Positions 27,446 through 37,391 are shown, counted from the first letter of the stretch. The stretch: DNA of 64,000 nucleotides from Pseudomonadota bacterium (GCA_021822385.1 JAKARC010000001.1:107384-171383); one strand, 5' to 3'. Notes: generated from the sequence alone by a model not told the origin. Numbers and translations are program-made.

Positions 27446-28240
27446 ATGAGCACCTCCGCCTTCCCCTCGTTGACTCCTGCGCGGTGGCCGGGACGCGTGA
27501 CCCGGATCGGCTTGTGGACCCTGGGCGCGGGGCTGCTGACGGCCGCCACCGCCGGCCCGCTGAACCGCTTTGCGCTGACGAGTGTCAGCGCGGCACTGAT
27601 GACACTGGTGATCGGGTTCGCGGTGATTGTGCTCGGTACGCTGATCACGCTTATCGGCGTGCTGTCCGGCACCGTCAAGCGGGCCCACGTTCCGGGTACC
27701 GCCGCCGTGGTGGGTATCGTGATCGGACTGGCCCTGAGCGCGTACGTGTCATCGTGGCTGTATCGGGCGCAACATACCCCGCCCATCAACGACATCACCA
27801 CTGACCCGTCCGATCCACCACGGTTCGTCGCGGTCATACCGCTGCGCGCGCGCGCCCATGCGACCGTTTCACCGCAATACATCCGGGAGGAACATGTCGA
27901 CGGCAGGACGATCGACGTACCGGCGCTACAGGCCAAATACTATCCCTACATCAAGCCGCTGTTCATGAGCCTCCCGCCGTCGCTGGCGCTTGCCAAGGCC
28001 CGCCGTGTGGCGGCGGCGCTCGGTTGGCGCATCGATGCATTCGTGCCGTCGCAGGGGCGTCTCGAAGCCACCGCGCACACCCTTTTCTTCGATTTCAAGG
28101 ATGACGTGGTGGTGCGCGTGCGCCCGCACGGATCCGGCTCGCGTGTCGACGTCAGGAGCGAATCGCGGGTCGGCATCGGCGATCTGGGTACCAATGCGGC
28201 GCGCATTCGCGCCTTCCTCGCGCGCATGCGCGCGCCTTGA
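27446..28240 (+). CDS. DUF1499 membrane protein
   Basis: A 264-residue protein with three membrane segments in the first half (IGLWTLGAGLLTAATAG; ALMTLVIGFAVIVLGTLITL; VVGIVIGLALSAYVSSWL) and a C-terminal DUF1499 domain (PPINDITTDPSDPPRF; TLFFDFKDDVVVRVRPHGSGSRVDVRSESRVGIGDLGTNA is split across its last two strands). The function is unknown. It ends 19 bases before gshA, so the two are likely cotranscribed. Confidence 0.9.
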   Translation: MSTSAFPSLTPARWPGRVTRIGLWTLGAGLLTAATAGPLNRFALTSVSAALMTLVIGFAVIVLGTLITLIGVLSGTVKRAHVPGTAAVVGIVIGLALSAYVSSWLYRAQHTPPINDITTDPSDPPRFVAVIPLRARAHATVSPQYIREEHVDGRTIDVPALQAKYYPYIKPLFMSLPPSLALAKARRVAAALGWRIDAFVPSQGRLEATAHTLFFDFKDDVVVRVRPHGSGSRVDVRSESRVGIGDLGTNAARIRAFLARMRAP

Positions 28241-28259
28241 CGTCGGGAGGGTGTCCGTC

Positions 28260-29843
28260 ATGAACGGTCCCGGTCGGGATGGGGTGTTCGAGCAGCGCCT
28301 GTCCGCCTTGATCAACAGCGGTCGGCCCGAAATCCTGCAAGGGGGGCGGCGCGGACTGGAGAAGGAGTCGCTGCGCGTGACCCGCAGCGGGCGGGTGGCG
28401 CAGACACCGCATCCGCCGGCACTCGGCTCGGCACTCACCAATGAGCACATCACGACCGATTATTCCGAAGCGTTGATCGAGCTCGTCACCCCCACCTTTA
28501 CCGCGACCTGGGAGCTGCTGCAGTACCTGCTCGATCTGCATCAGTTCGTCTATCGGCACATTGCCGAGGAGCTGCTGTGGGCCACGAGCATGCCCTGCCG
28601 GATCGAGCGTGATGAGGAAATTCCCATCGCGCGCTACGGGCGCTCGCACATCGGCCGGATGAAAAGCGTGTATCGCGAAGGACTCGGATTGCGCTACGGC
28701 CGCATGATGCAGGCCATCTCGGGGGTGCATTTCAATTATTCGTTCCCGAGCGAATTCTGGCCGGCCTACGCCGCAGTGCTCGGCGCGAGCGCAGCCGGGA
28801 CCGAATTCGTCTCCGCGCGCTATTTCGATCTGCTGCGCAATTATCGGCGCCATGGCTGGCTGGTGCTGTACCTGTTCGGCGTCTCGCCCGTCTTGTGTCA
28901 GTCGTTTCTGCGCGGGCGGGAGATCGCTCTGCCGCAGCTCACGCCGGGGACTGCGTTCGAGCCTTACGCGACCACGCTGCGCATGAGCGACATCGGTTAC
29001 CGCAACCGCAATCAAGCCAATCTCAGCGTGTCGGTGAACAGCCTCGAGGAGTACGTCACCGATCTGAATAGGGCAATCAGTACGCCGCATCCGCCCTATG
29101 CCGCTCTCGGCGTACAGGTCGACGGCGTGTATCGGCAGCTCAACGCGAACCTGTTGCAGATCGAGAACGAATACTACAGCTTCATTCGCCCCAAGCGCGT
29201 CGCCCGATCCGGCGAGCGCGCCACCCAGGCGCTCAGGCGCGGCGGCGTCGAGTACGTCGAGGTGCGGGCGCTCGATGTAAGCGCGTTCGATCCGGTCGGG
29301 GTGAATCAGAATACCTTGCGCTTTCTCGAGGCATTTCTCGCCCTGTGCCTGCTGAAGGAGAGTCGTCCCATTGGCGCCGCCGAGCAAGAGCGGCTCGACC
29401 GCAATCATCTCGAGGTTGCGCATCGCGGCCGGGAACCCGGTTTGAGGCTGTGGCGGGACGGACGGGCGGTGGCGATGCGCGACTGGGCGCGGGCGCTGCT
29501 CGATGAAATGGCCGGTCCATGCGAGCTTCTTGATCGCGGCGATCCTCTGCGCCCCTATGCGGTTGCGCTCGAGGCGCAACGGGCCAAGGTCGAGGAGCCC
29601 GAGCGCACCCCATCGGCCCGGATGCTGGCCGAACTCGCCGCAACCGGAGAATCCTTCGCGCAACTGGCGCTGCGCATGTCGGCCGAGCACAAGGGATATT
29701 TCCTCGACCTTTATCCGCCGAACGAGGCGCGGCTCGCGGAGTTCGCAGGCGAGGCGCGCGCCTCGATCGCGCGGCAGGCGGCCATCGAGGCGGCCGATCA
29801 GGGTACCTTTGAGGAGTATCTGGAACGGTATTTCGCCGCGTGA
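28260..29843 (+). CDS. gshA: glutamate-cysteine ligase
   Basis: A 527-residue class I (E. coli-type) gamma-glutamylcysteine synthetase, the first step of glutathione synthesis. Motifs are GGRRGLEKESLRVT, TDYSEALIELVTPTF, MPCRIERDEEIPIA, GLGLRYGRMMQAISGVHFNYSF, NRNQANLSVSVNSLEEY and YVEVRALDVSAFDPVGV. The ORF reads back to 27990 inside the DUF1499 gene; ATG 28260, after GGGAGGG, is the right start. The C-terminal FLDLYPPNEARLAEF is typical. Confidence 0.95.
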   Translation: MNGPGRDGVFEQRLSALINSGRPEILQGGRRGLEKESLRVTRSGRVAQTPHPPALGSALTNEHITTDYSEALIELVTPTFTATWELLQYLLDLHQFVYRHIAEELLWATSMPCRIERDEEIPIARYGRSHIGRMKSVYREGLGLRYGRMMQAISGVHFNYSFPSEFWPAYAAVLGASAAGTEFVSARYFDLLRNYRRHGWLVLYLFGVSPVLCQSFLRGREIALPQLTPGTAFEPYATTLRMSDIGYRNRNQANLSVSVNSLEEYVTDLNRAISTPHPPYAALGVQVDGVYRQLNANLLQIENEYYSFIRPKRVARSGERATQALRRGGVEYVEVRALDVSAFDPVGVNQNTLRFLEAFLALCLLKESRPIGAAEQERLDRNHLEVAHRGREPGLRLWRDGRAVAMRDWARALLDEMAGPCELLDRGDPLRPYAVALEAQRAKVEEPERTPSARMLAELAATGESFAQLALRMSAEHKGYFLDLYPPNEARLAEFAGEARASIARQAAIEAADQGTFEEYLERYFAA

Positions 29844-29914
29844 TGCGCAGAGCCGGTAAGCGCTCTCCCCGATGGGCGATTGCATCGGGCGGCGCCGTAA
29901 GGGATTCTTAGCGG

Positions 29915-30835
29915 ATGAATGCGCTTTCCATCCAGGGGCTGACCAAGGTCTACGGCAACGGGGTGCAGGCCCTCAAAGGCATCGATCTGTCGGTCGAGGA
30001 GGGTGACTTCTTCGCCCTGCTCGGGCCTAACGGCGCCGGCAAGACGACTCTGATCGGCATTGTCACCTCGCTGGTGCGCAAGACATCCGGTCACGCCAGC
30101 ATCTTCGGCCACGATATCGACGATGCGCTGGAACAGGCCAAGAGCTGCATTGGCGTGGTGCCCCAGGAGATCAATTTCAACCAGTTCGAGTCGCCCGAGA
30201 CCATCGTGGTGAATCAGGCCGGCTTTTACGGGATTCCCCGCGCGCTCGCGCGCGCGCGGGCGGAACAGTACCTGAAGCAGCTGCAGCTGTGGGACAAGCG
30301 CAAGCACGCCTCACGCGCCCTCTCCGGCGGCATGAAACGCCGGCTGATGATCGCCCGGGCGCTGATGCACGAGCCGCGGCTGCTGATCCTGGATGAGCCG
30401 ACCGCGGGGGTCGATATCGAAGTGCGCCGCTCGATGTGGGAGTTTCTGCGCGCCATCAATCAGCGCGGTACGACCATCATTCTCACGACACACTATCTCG
30501 AGGAAGCCGAGTCACTGTGCCGCAACATTGCCATCATCGACCGCGGCCAGATCATCGCGCGGGACCGGATGAGCAATCTGCTGCGCCGGCTGCATACCGA
30601 GACATTCGTGCTCACCTTGCGCGCGGCGCTCGCACAGCCGCCACCGCTGGCGGGATACCCGGTGCAGCTCGTCGATGAGCACACGCTCGAAGTCGAGATC
30701 TCGACCGAGCAGAATGTCAATGATCTGTTCGCACGCCTGTCGGCACTGGGCATCGAAGTGATCTCGTTGCGCAACAAGGTGAACCGCCTGGAGGAGATCT
30801 TCATCCGCCTGGTCGAGAAAGGAGCGGCGGCATGA
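29915..30835 (+). CDS. ABC transporter ATP-binding protein (YadG-like)
   Basis: A 306-residue ABC-2-type ATPase: Walker A LGPNGAGKTTLIG, Q-loop VVPQEINFNQFESPE, signature LSGGMKRRLMIARALMHEP, Walker B LLILDEPTAGVD, H-loop TTHYLEEAE. The C-terminal domain (residues 220-306) is longer than the minimal ATPase, as in YadG. It overlaps the permease by 4 bases (ATGA). The substrate is unknown; YadGH-type exporters are poorly characterised. Confidence 0.93.
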   Translation: MNALSIQGLTKVYGNGVQALKGIDLSVEEGDFFALLGPNGAGKTTLIGIVTSLVRKTSGHASIFGHDIDDALEQAKSCIGVVPQEINFNQFESPETIVVNQAGFYGIPRALARARAEQYLKQLQLWDKRKHASRALSGGMKRRLMIARALMHEPRLLILDEPTAGVDIEVRRSMWEFLRAINQRGTTIILTTHYLEEAESLCRNIAIIDRGQIIARDRMSNLLRRLHTETFVLTLRAALAQPPPLAGYPVQLVDEHTLEVEISTEQNVNDLFARLSALGIEVISLRNKVNRLEEIFIRLVEKGAAA

Positions 30836-31644
30836 ACACTGTGGTGGCAAGCGACACGGCGCGCCCGCGCGCGCTCGGGCGCGCGCGCTGGATCGGCTTT
30901 GTGACCATCCTCATCCGCGAGTTCCAGCGGATCATCCGCATCTGGCCCCAGACCATTCTGCCCTCGGCCGTGACCGCGACGCTCTACCTCGTGATCTTCG
31001 GCAGCGTGATCGGCCGGCGGATCGGCACCATGGACGGCATCCCCTACATGCTGTACATCGCGCCCGGCCTGATCATGCAGGCCGTGATCATCAATTCCTA
31101 CAACAACGTCGTGTCGTCGTTCTACGGCGCGAAGTTCGGACGGCACATCGAGGAGTTGCTGGTCTCCCCATTGCCCAGCTGGATCATCGTGTCCGGGTAC
31201 GTCGCCGGCGGGGTCATGCGCGGGGCCATGGTCGGTGTGGTGGTGAGCGCCGTATGGATGTTCTTTACGCGCTTGCCGGTGCTGCATCCGACGATCATCA
31301 TGGCTGCGGCGGTGCTGACTTCGGTGACCTTTTCGCTTGGCGGCTTCCTTAATGCGATGTTCGCCAGGAGCTTCGATCAGATCAGCATCATCCCGACCTT
31401 CGTGCTGACGCCGCTCATCTATTTCGGCGGCGTTTTCTATTCGATCAACACGCTGCCGGCATGGGCGCGGCATCTGTCCCTGGTCGACCCCATTCTGTAC
31501 ATGGTCAACTCATTTCGCTTCGGCTTTCTCGGCGTGTCCGATGTTGGCGTCTGGTACGCGTTCGCGATCATGCTGGTCGCGGTGACTGTGCTGTTCGTGG
31601 CGGCCGTGGTGCTGTTGGATCGCAGTTCGGGGATCCGGGAGTGA
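30832..31644 (+). CDS. ABC-2 type transporter permease (YadH-like)
   Basis: A 270-residue permease with six membrane segments. It has an amphipathic N-terminus (GFVTILIREFQRIIRIW), TLYLVIFGSVIGRRIG, the GAKFGRHIEELLVSPLP elbow motif, and the conserved FVLTPLIYFGGVFYSINTLP loop. It pairs with the ATPase just upstream to form an exporter. Confidence 0.93.
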   Translation: MNTVVASDTARPRALGRARWIGFVTILIREFQRIIRIWPQTILPSAVTATLYLVIFGSVIGRRIGTMDGIPYMLYIAPGLIMQAVIINSYNNVVSSFYGAKFGRHIEELLVSPLPSWIIVSGYVAGGVMRGAMVGVVVSAVWMFFTRLPVLHPTIIMAAAVLTSVTFSLGGFLNAMFARSFDQISIIPTFVLTPLIYFGGVFYSINTLPAWARHLSLVDPILYMVNSFRFGFLGVSDVGVWYAFAIMLVAVTVLFVAAVVLLDRSSGIRE

Positions 31645-31767
31645 CGGCGTTGCGGTTCCTGCCCATCTGGATTTGCGCCCGGCCAGGCTGACGGTGCTTC
31701 CGCGCGGCCGCCGCAGGCGGTACGCTAGAGGGGTCGGCGCGGACCAGGTGGACCGGCAGAGGCGCAG

Positions 31768-32847
31768 GTGGAGAATAAAGAGGCGCGGGACGTCGAGAAT
31801 TTGCGCGCGGCCGGCGAGTGGCAGGCACTGCCGGCGCCGCAGCACGGCTTTCAGCCACCCGTGTGGTTGCGTAATCCGCATCTGCAATCGATGCTGGCCA
31901 GCATCGCGGTGCGCAAAGGTGCGATCGTGCACCGGGCAGCGCCGTTGCTCGCGGCGCAGCGGGAACTGGTGCTCGATTGTGGCGCCGGCGTGCGGCTGCA
32001 GTGTTGGCGTTCCACCGGTGCCCCGGGCGGTGCGCCGGTGATTCTGTTGCATGGGTGGGAAGGCAGCGCGGAATCGCTCTACGTCTTGTCGCTCGCGCAG
32101 CAGCTCTATGCGCTCGGGTTCGACGTATTCCGGCTCAATCTGCGCGATCACGGCGACACCCATCACCTGAATCCCGGACTGTTTCATTCCTGCCGCCTGG
32201 AGGAATTCTGCGGCGCTTTGCGCGCGCTGCGGCGGCTCACGGGGCGGGCGCTGCGCCTGGTCGGGTTCTCCCTGGGGGGCAATTTCATGCTGCGCGCGGC
32301 CGCCGATGCGCGTCGCGCCGAACTCGATCTGCACTCCGTCATTGCGGTCTCCCCGGTACTCGATCCGCATGCGACCTTGCGGGCGCTGGAGGGGGGCTGG
32401 CGCGTGTATGAGCGCTATTTCGTACAGAAGTGGTGGCGTTCGCTGCGCAAGAAAGCGGGTATCTGGCCCGCGCGGTACGATCTGCGCGATCTGCGCGCCC
32501 TACGCGACCTGCGGTGCCTCACTGCCGCGCTGATCGATCGATACACGGACTTCCCGAGCCTGGAGGCGTATCTCGATGGGTACGCGTTGGTCGGCTCGCG
32601 CCTGGCGGGACTGACGGTGCCGGCACTGATCATCACCGCAATCGATGACCCGATCATTCCGGTGACGGATCTGGCGCGCTTGGCGCGAGCGCCGTGCCTG
32701 CGCATTCTCGTGACCCGGCATGGCGGGCACTGCGGCTTTCTCGATCGGCTCACGGGACCGACCTGGGTGGAGCGGTGTATCCGCAGCGAGCTGACGCCCG
32801 AGCCGATCCGCACAAACTGTAACGCTACCGCTGAAGAACCGGCTTAA
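31768..32847 (+). CDS. YheT-family alpha/beta hydrolase
   Basis: A 359-residue hydrolase. QPPVWLRNPHLQSMLASI is the YheT/ABHD1 N-terminal signature. The fold motifs are VILLHGWEGSAESLYVLSL, nucleophile Ser in LVGFSLGGNFMLRAA, Asp in TAIDDPIIPV and His in RHGGHCGFLD. Substrates are unknown, probably esters. GTG 31768 follows AGGCGCAGG. Confidence 0.92.
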   Translation: MENKEARDVENLRAAGEWQALPAPQHGFQPPVWLRNPHLQSMLASIAVRKGAIVHRAAPLLAAQRELVLDCGAGVRLQCWRSTGAPGGAPVILLHGWEGSAESLYVLSLAQQLYALGFDVFRLNLRDHGDTHHLNPGLFHSCRLEEFCGALRALRRLTGRALRLVGFSLGGNFMLRAAADARRAELDLHSVIAVSPVLDPHATLRALEGGWRVYERYFVQKWWRSLRKKAGIWPARYDLRDLRALRDLRCLTAALIDRYTDFPSLEAYLDGYALVGSRLAGLTVPALIITAIDDPIIPVTDLARLARAPCLRILVTRHGGHCGFLDRLTGPTWVERCIRSELTPEPIRTNCNATAEEPA

Positions 32848-32967
32848 GCCTTTTCTCGACAGTGTGGTGGCAGCACATCTCCCTTCCGGTGGAGCGGCTG
32901 CTCTCTATTTCGTCGGACGGCGAGGCGCAGGCGGTCCGGTGCGGGATGCCGGGCGTACACTGGAACG

Positions 32968-34287
32968 ATGAAACGGACCGCAGTGGCACGCTCTGCCGTG
33001 TATGGCCCCGCCGAGCCGGCCGGGCGCGATCAAGTGCATGCGTGGCGGCTCACCAATGGCATGCAGGTCATCATTTGGCCGGTGCACCACATACCCAACG
33101 TCGCGCTCAATCTCTGGGTGCGGGTGGGCAGCCGTAACGAGCAGCCGGGGATCACCGGCTTGGCGCATTTCCTCGAGCACATGATGTTCAACGGCACGCG
33201 CACGCGTGCACCGGGGGAGTTCGACCGGCTGATGGAGGCGCAAGGCGGAGCGAACAATGCCTTCACCAGCGACGACGTCACTGTCTACGAGGACTGGTTC
33301 CCCGCGGGTGCTCTGGCGTTGGTTCTCGAGCTCGAGGCGGACCGGGTGGCGAATCTGGCGTTCGTGCCCGAGTTGATCGAGAGCGAACGCAGCGTCGTGG
33401 CTTCGGAGCGGCGGCTACGAGTCGAGGATAACAGCCACGGCCTGCTGGCCGAGCGCGTGCAGGCGGCCGCGTTCACCACGCATCCGTACCGTTTTCCGAC
33501 CGTCGGCTGGCCGCAGGATATCCGCTCCTGGCGCCGGGAGGATCTGCAACGCTTCCAGCGCACCTATTACGCCCCGAACAACCTGACACTGACCTTGGCT
33601 GGAGACATCGATCCGGACGAGTCAATTGCACTCGTGCGTCGTTACTTCGAGCCGATCCCGGCGCAAGCGCCGCCCGCGCCACTTGCGGCGCAGGAACCGC
33701 CGCAGCTCGCGGAGCGGCGTGTGCGTCTGCGGCGCAAGATCCAGACGCCGCTGATTCAATGCGCCTACAAGGCGCCCGCCGCTGCCGATGCGCGTGCGGG
33801 CGCGATCCATCTTTTGATGTCGGTTTTGATGGAGGGCGACGCATCGCGCCTGCATCGTGCGTTGGTCGAGGAGCGGCATCTGGCGATCGAGGTTGGCGGA
33901 CATTGGCAGGAAGGCTTCGATCCCGGACTGCTGTGGGTTTCGCTTACCTTGCCGCAACACACCGACCCGCAGACGGCGCTTGCCGCGCTTGATGCCGAAC
34001 TGGCGCGGGTCAGCGCCGAGGGGGTGACCCAGGCCGAACTCGAGCGTGCACGCAATCTGGCCATGGTGGGGTTCTGGAAGCGCCTGGCGACCATTGACGG
34101 CAAGGCGCATCTGCTTGGAGAGTACGCGGTGTTTCATGATCAATGGGAGGCGTTGTTCGAGGAGCCGGCGCGCCTGGCAACCGTATCGCGCGAGCAGCTG
34201 CGCGCGACGGCCGCGGATCTGTTTGCCGTCGAGCGGCGCACGGTGGGCATACTTGCGAGCAGCGGCACCGCCGTGGCCGACCGCTGA
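32968..34287 (+). CDS. M16 family zinc metallopeptidase, catalytic subunit
   Basis: A 439-residue insulinase-family peptidase with the inverted zinc motif HFLEH (H67, E70, H71) and the distal ligand Glu in ELIESERSVVASERR. The second homologous half contains TPLIQCAYKAPAAADARA. No signal peptide is visible at this start. Its stop is followed at once by the ATG of the next M16 gene, the usual active/inactive pair. Confidence 0.93.
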   Translation: MKRTAVARSAVYGPAEPAGRDQVHAWRLTNGMQVIIWPVHHIPNVALNLWVRVGSRNEQPGITGLAHFLEHMMFNGTRTRAPGEFDRLMEAQGGANNAFTSDDVTVYEDWFPAGALALVLELEADRVANLAFVPELIESERSVVASERRLRVEDNSHGLLAERVQAAAFTTHPYRFPTVGWPQDIRSWRREDLQRFQRTYYAPNNLTLTLAGDIDPDESIALVRRYFEPIPAQAPPAPLAAQEPPQLAERRVRLRRKIQTPLIQCAYKAPAAADARAGAIHLLMSVLMEGDASRLHRALVEERHLAIEVGGHWQEGFDPGLLWVSLTLPQHTDPQTALAALDAELARVSAEGVTQAELERARNLAMVGFWKRLATIDGKAHLLGEYAVFHDQWEALFEEPARLATVSREQLRATAADLFAVERRTVGILASSGTAVADR

Positions 34288-35646
34288 ATGGTGCGCGTGC
34301 CAGCGCATGCGCGGGTGGAGCTCGACAACGGGGCGGTCCTGATCCTGCTGCCGCGTCGCGATGTTCCCTTGGTCGCCTGTCAGGTGTTCTTGCGCGGTGG
34401 CGCGTGCGGCGATCCGCCGGCGCTGCCCGGAGTCGCTTCCCTCGTGGCCGCGCTGCTCGAGAAGGGTGCCGGCCCGCGCGATGCCTACGCGTTTGCGGAA
34501 GCGGTCGAGGGAGCCGGCGGCAGTTTCACCGCGGCCGCCGGCCCTGAAGCGATTGCCGTGCGCAGCCAGTTCATGGCTCGCGACCAGGGTCTGATGCTCG
34601 AATTGCTCGGCGACGCATTGCGCGCGCCACGGCTCGCGAGCGAAGAGTTCATGTCGCTGCGCGACCGACAGATCGAGTTCATCAAAGCGGTCAAGGACAG
34701 CGAGCCGGCGGAATTGCTCGATGCCTACGGGCGGGCGCTTCTTTTCGCCGAGCATCCGTACGGTCGCGCGGTTCACGGCAGCGAATCCTCCCTCGCCGCC
34801 ATCACGCCGGCACACGTACGCGCTTACTACCGGGCGCATTTCGGTGCCGATCGGTTGCTGCTCGTGCTCGCCGGTGACATCGATGTCGACCGTGCCGAGG
34901 CGGCGGTACGTGCCGCCTTCTCGGCGTGGCCACGCGCGCCGGCGCCGCTCGTGCCGCCGGCGCCGCTCGGTACCCGGCCGGCGACTCGGCGCACGCTACT
35001 GATCGATGCGCCGGGCGCAACACAGAGTCATTTCTGGATTGGTGCGCCGGGGGTGCCCAAGAACTATCCGCAGCGCGCTGCGCTCGATCTGGTCAACACG
35101 CTGTTCGGTGGACGCTTCACCTCGTTGCTGAACGCGGAGCTGCGCATCAAGTCGGGACTATCCTATGGTGCCCGCTCGGGATTCGTGCGTGGCAGCGCCG
35201 GCGGCGATTTTTCCATCCGCTCCTTCGTCGAGACCGCCGAGACGGGTCGCGCCATCCGGCTGGCCCTGCAGGCGCTCGCGCGCCTGCAGGGGGACGGGGT
35301 GAGTGCCGAGATGCTGCGCTCGGCCCGCGCCTACACCCTCGGCCAGTATGCGCTCGGTCTGGAAACGGCGGCTGATTGGGCCGCGGCGCTCGCAGAAATT
35401 GAATTCTTCGGCTTGGGCACCGGCTACATCGATGACTATCCGGAGCAACTCGCCGCCGTCGATCCTCAGGCGGCGCGCGCGGTGATTGCGGCGGCGTTTC
35501 CGGATCCGCGCGACACCGTGTTGGTCGTCATCGCGGATGCGGCCCGCATCAGCGGACAGCTCGATGAGTTCGGCCCGGTGCTGCACATGCGGCTCACCGA
35601 TACGCAGTTCAATCCGACCATCGGCGCGAACCCGGAACTCTCCTAG
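34288..35646 (+). CDS. M16 family peptidase, zinc-less partner subunit
   Basis: A 452-residue M16-fold protein lacking HxxEH; the equivalent segment reads VASLVAALLEKGAG. It keeps the C-terminal-type active-site element (LRIKSGLSYGARSGFVRG), so it probably supplies the second half of the peptidase clam. It starts with ATG directly after the TGA of its partner, implying translational coupling and a 1:1 complex. Confidence 0.92.
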   Translation: MVRVPAHARVELDNGAVLILLPRRDVPLVACQVFLRGGACGDPPALPGVASLVAALLEKGAGPRDAYAFAEAVEGAGGSFTAAAGPEAIAVRSQFMARDQGLMLELLGDALRAPRLASEEFMSLRDRQIEFIKAVKDSEPAELLDAYGRALLFAEHPYGRAVHGSESSLAAITPAHVRAYYRAHFGADRLLLVLAGDIDVDRAEAAVRAAFSAWPRAPAPLVPPAPLGTRPATRRTLLIDAPGATQSHFWIGAPGVPKNYPQRAALDLVNTLFGGRFTSLLNAELRIKSGLSYGARSGFVRGSAGGDFSIRSFVETAETGRAIRLALQALARLQGDGVSAEMLRSARAYTLGQYALGLETAADWAAALAEIEFFGLGTGYIDDYPEQLAAVDPQAARAVIAAAFPDPRDTVLVVIADAARISGQLDEFGPVLHMRLTDTQFNPTIGANPELS

Positions 35647-35673
35647 CGAACCGTGCCGCCTGCGGCGGTGGAT

Positions 35674-35815
35674 TCCGGGAGACGGCCCGGGCTCAGGAGG
35701 GGGGGATGAGCGCACGTTCCGTCTCCCGGACCCGTTCTTGTAATCGGGCACGGGGGAGATTCCGGGAGGCGAGGTGCGCTCTTGAGGGGGGGTGAGAGAA
35801 CACCCCGCCTCCCGG
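35674..35815. repeat. two tandem related inverted repeats (REP/BIME-like)
   Basis: The first has perfect 12-base arms, TCCGGGAGACGG (35674-35685) and CCGTCTCCCGGA (35719-35730). The second has 10-base arms, CCGGGAGGCG (35762-35771) and CGCCTCCCGG (35806-35815). The arms are near-identical between the two units, so this is a duplicated palindromic element rather than two unrelated terminators. It lies between the convergent ends of the M16 gene and the next minus-strand gene, typical of REP-type elements, and could also terminate both transcripts. Confidence 0.7.
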
Positions 35816-35824
35816 CTCCGTCAA

Positions 35825-36364
35825 CTAATTCGCATCGGTCGCGGTTGCGTGAGCCGCGAGGGCTGCCTCGTTGCCGGTGACGAAGCCGGCCTCCGGCTCA
35901 AGCGCGCGCGCCTTGGCGAGATCGGCCCGGGCACCCGCGGGATCATCGGTCAGCCAGCGCATGACTGCGCGATCCGAGTACGCAGCGGCGAGCCGCCGTT
36001 GTGTGCTGATGCCGCTCAACTCGACCCAGGGTGCGGTGAATGCGTGCGGGTTGGTCGCGGCGCGCACCGCAGCATCGCAGGCGCTGTGGGCCGCGTGCCA
36101 CTGTCGGGTCATCGCGTAGGCGACACAACTGTTGATATTGACGGCAGCCGGATCAAGTGCGCCGGTGCCGTACTCGCGCAATTGCTGCAGCGCTGCCGGA
36201 TAACGTTGCGCGAGCAGCGCGTGTCCGCCGGGTGCGCTGGCATAGGCTGTCATGACGAAAGGATGAGTCTGGTTGCCCGCCCACGCGCGCGCGGATCCCG
36301 TGGCCGCGACCGCGGTGCAAACCGCCAGGGTCAATAAATGGCGTGCTCGGCTCGATGGTGACAT
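35825..36364 (-). CDS. exported TPR-like hypothetical protein
   Basis: A 179-residue protein with a signal peptide (ARHLLTLAVCTAVAATGSARAWA). The mature part has helical TPR-like units (INSCVAYAMTRQWHAAHSACDAAV; AAAYSDRAVMRWLTDDPAGARADLAKARALEPEAGF). ATG 36364 gives the signal sequence at the N-terminus; the ORF runs further up to 36469 with no plausible leader. TPR folds mediate protein contacts; the partner is unknown. Confidence 0.75.
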   Translation of the reverse strand: MSPSSRARHLLTLAVCTAVAATGSARAWAGNQTHPFVMTAYASAPGGHALLAQRYPAALQQLREYGTGALDPAAVNINSCVAYAMTRQWHAAHSACDAAVRAATNPHAFTAPWVELSGISTQRRLAAAYSDRAVMRWLTDDPAGARADLAKARALEPEAGFVTGNEAALAAHATATDAN

Positions 36365-36461
36365 GTCTGCTCTCTCGTTGGTGGGTGTCTGCGAATGCTT
36401 CCTCGGCATCCGCAGCCAGGATAGGAGTCGGATGTTGGTTTCACAAACGAGAAAATTTTCG

Positions 36462-37391
36462 TTACTCATGAGCCGGCTTCCTCGCTGGGTCGGCCGTGGC
36501 GGCGCCCGCGGTGAACTGCTGGCTCATCCAGGTTGTGAACGCGCGCACGTCCGCACGTTCGCCATCCCGAGTCCGATTGACCAGAAAGTAGGACTCGCCC
36601 GTCGTGAGCTCGACGGCGAAGATGCGCGCGAGCGTACCGGCGCGAAAGGACGCCGCGCAGTGTACGGTAGGTACCAACGCCAGACCGAGACCGAGTTCGG
36701 CGGCCTTTACCATCGCATGCATTGCGTCGAACTCGAGAATGCTCCGGGCTTGTGGCGTCTCGATCCCAGCCTCCTCGGCCCAACGGCTCCAGGCGTCGGG
36801 AAACGGCTTGTGCGCAATCAACGGCAACTCCTCGAAGATCCTGCCGCCGAGGCGCGCCACCGCCGGCAGGTGACCGGGCGCGCAGGCCGCGGTGAGCGAC
36901 AACGGAAACAGGCGAACCGATTCGAGTCCTTCCGGCGCGCTCTCGCGCCGCAGAATCGACACATCCGCGCTGGCCGAATGCTGTGCCGGACGCGGGTCAT
37001 GCGTGTCGATGCGTATGTCGATGTGCGGGTGCTGGTCGCAGAAGGCGGCGAGCTTCGGTACGACCAGCTCGGTGGCGAAAAACGGGGGCAGCTGCACCCG
37101 CAGGGCGCGCCGACCGCCGCCGCGGGCGAGTTGCGCCACGCTGCGGTCAAGGGCATCGAGGAGCGGCTCGGCCTCCTCGAGCAGGGTGGCGCCGCTCGGG
37201 GTCAGTTCGAGCGCGCGCGGTTTGCGCTCGAACAGGCGCAGCCCGAGAGCGGTCTCGAGCTCCTTGATCTGATGGCTCACCGCCGACGGTGTCAGAAACA
37301 GCTCCTCGGCCGCGAATTTGAAGCTGCGATGGCGGGCGGCGACACAAAAGACCCTGAGACTGCGCGTGGGTGGGGGACGGGACAGGCGCAT
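36462..37391 (-). CDS. LysR-family transcriptional regulator (GcvA-like)
   Basis: A 309-residue LTTR. The winged helix is RSLRVFCVAARHRSFKFAAEELFLTPSAVSHQIKEL, split across its helices, followed by LGLRLFERKPRALELTPSG. The effector domain has LRVQLPPFFATELVVPKLAAF and the GcvA-type DAMHAMVKAAELGLGLALVP. ATG 37391 is preferred because the HTH begins about 13 residues later. The target is unknown; the nearest gene on the same strand is the exported TPR-like one downstream. Confidence 0.9.
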   Translation of the reverse strand: MRLSRPPPTRSLRVFCVAARHRSFKFAAEELFLTPSAVSHQIKELETALGLRLFERKPRALELTPSGATLLEEAEPLLDALDRSVAQLARGGGRRALRVQLPPFFATELVVPKLAAFCDQHPHIDIRIDTHDPRPAQHSASADVSILRRESAPEGLESVRLFPLSLTAACAPGHLPAVARLGGRIFEELPLIAHKPFPDAWSRWAEEAGIETPQARSILEFDAMHAMVKAAELGLGLALVPTVHCAASFRAGTLARIFAVELTTGESYFLVNRTRDGERADVRAFTTWMSQQFTAGAATADPARKPAHE

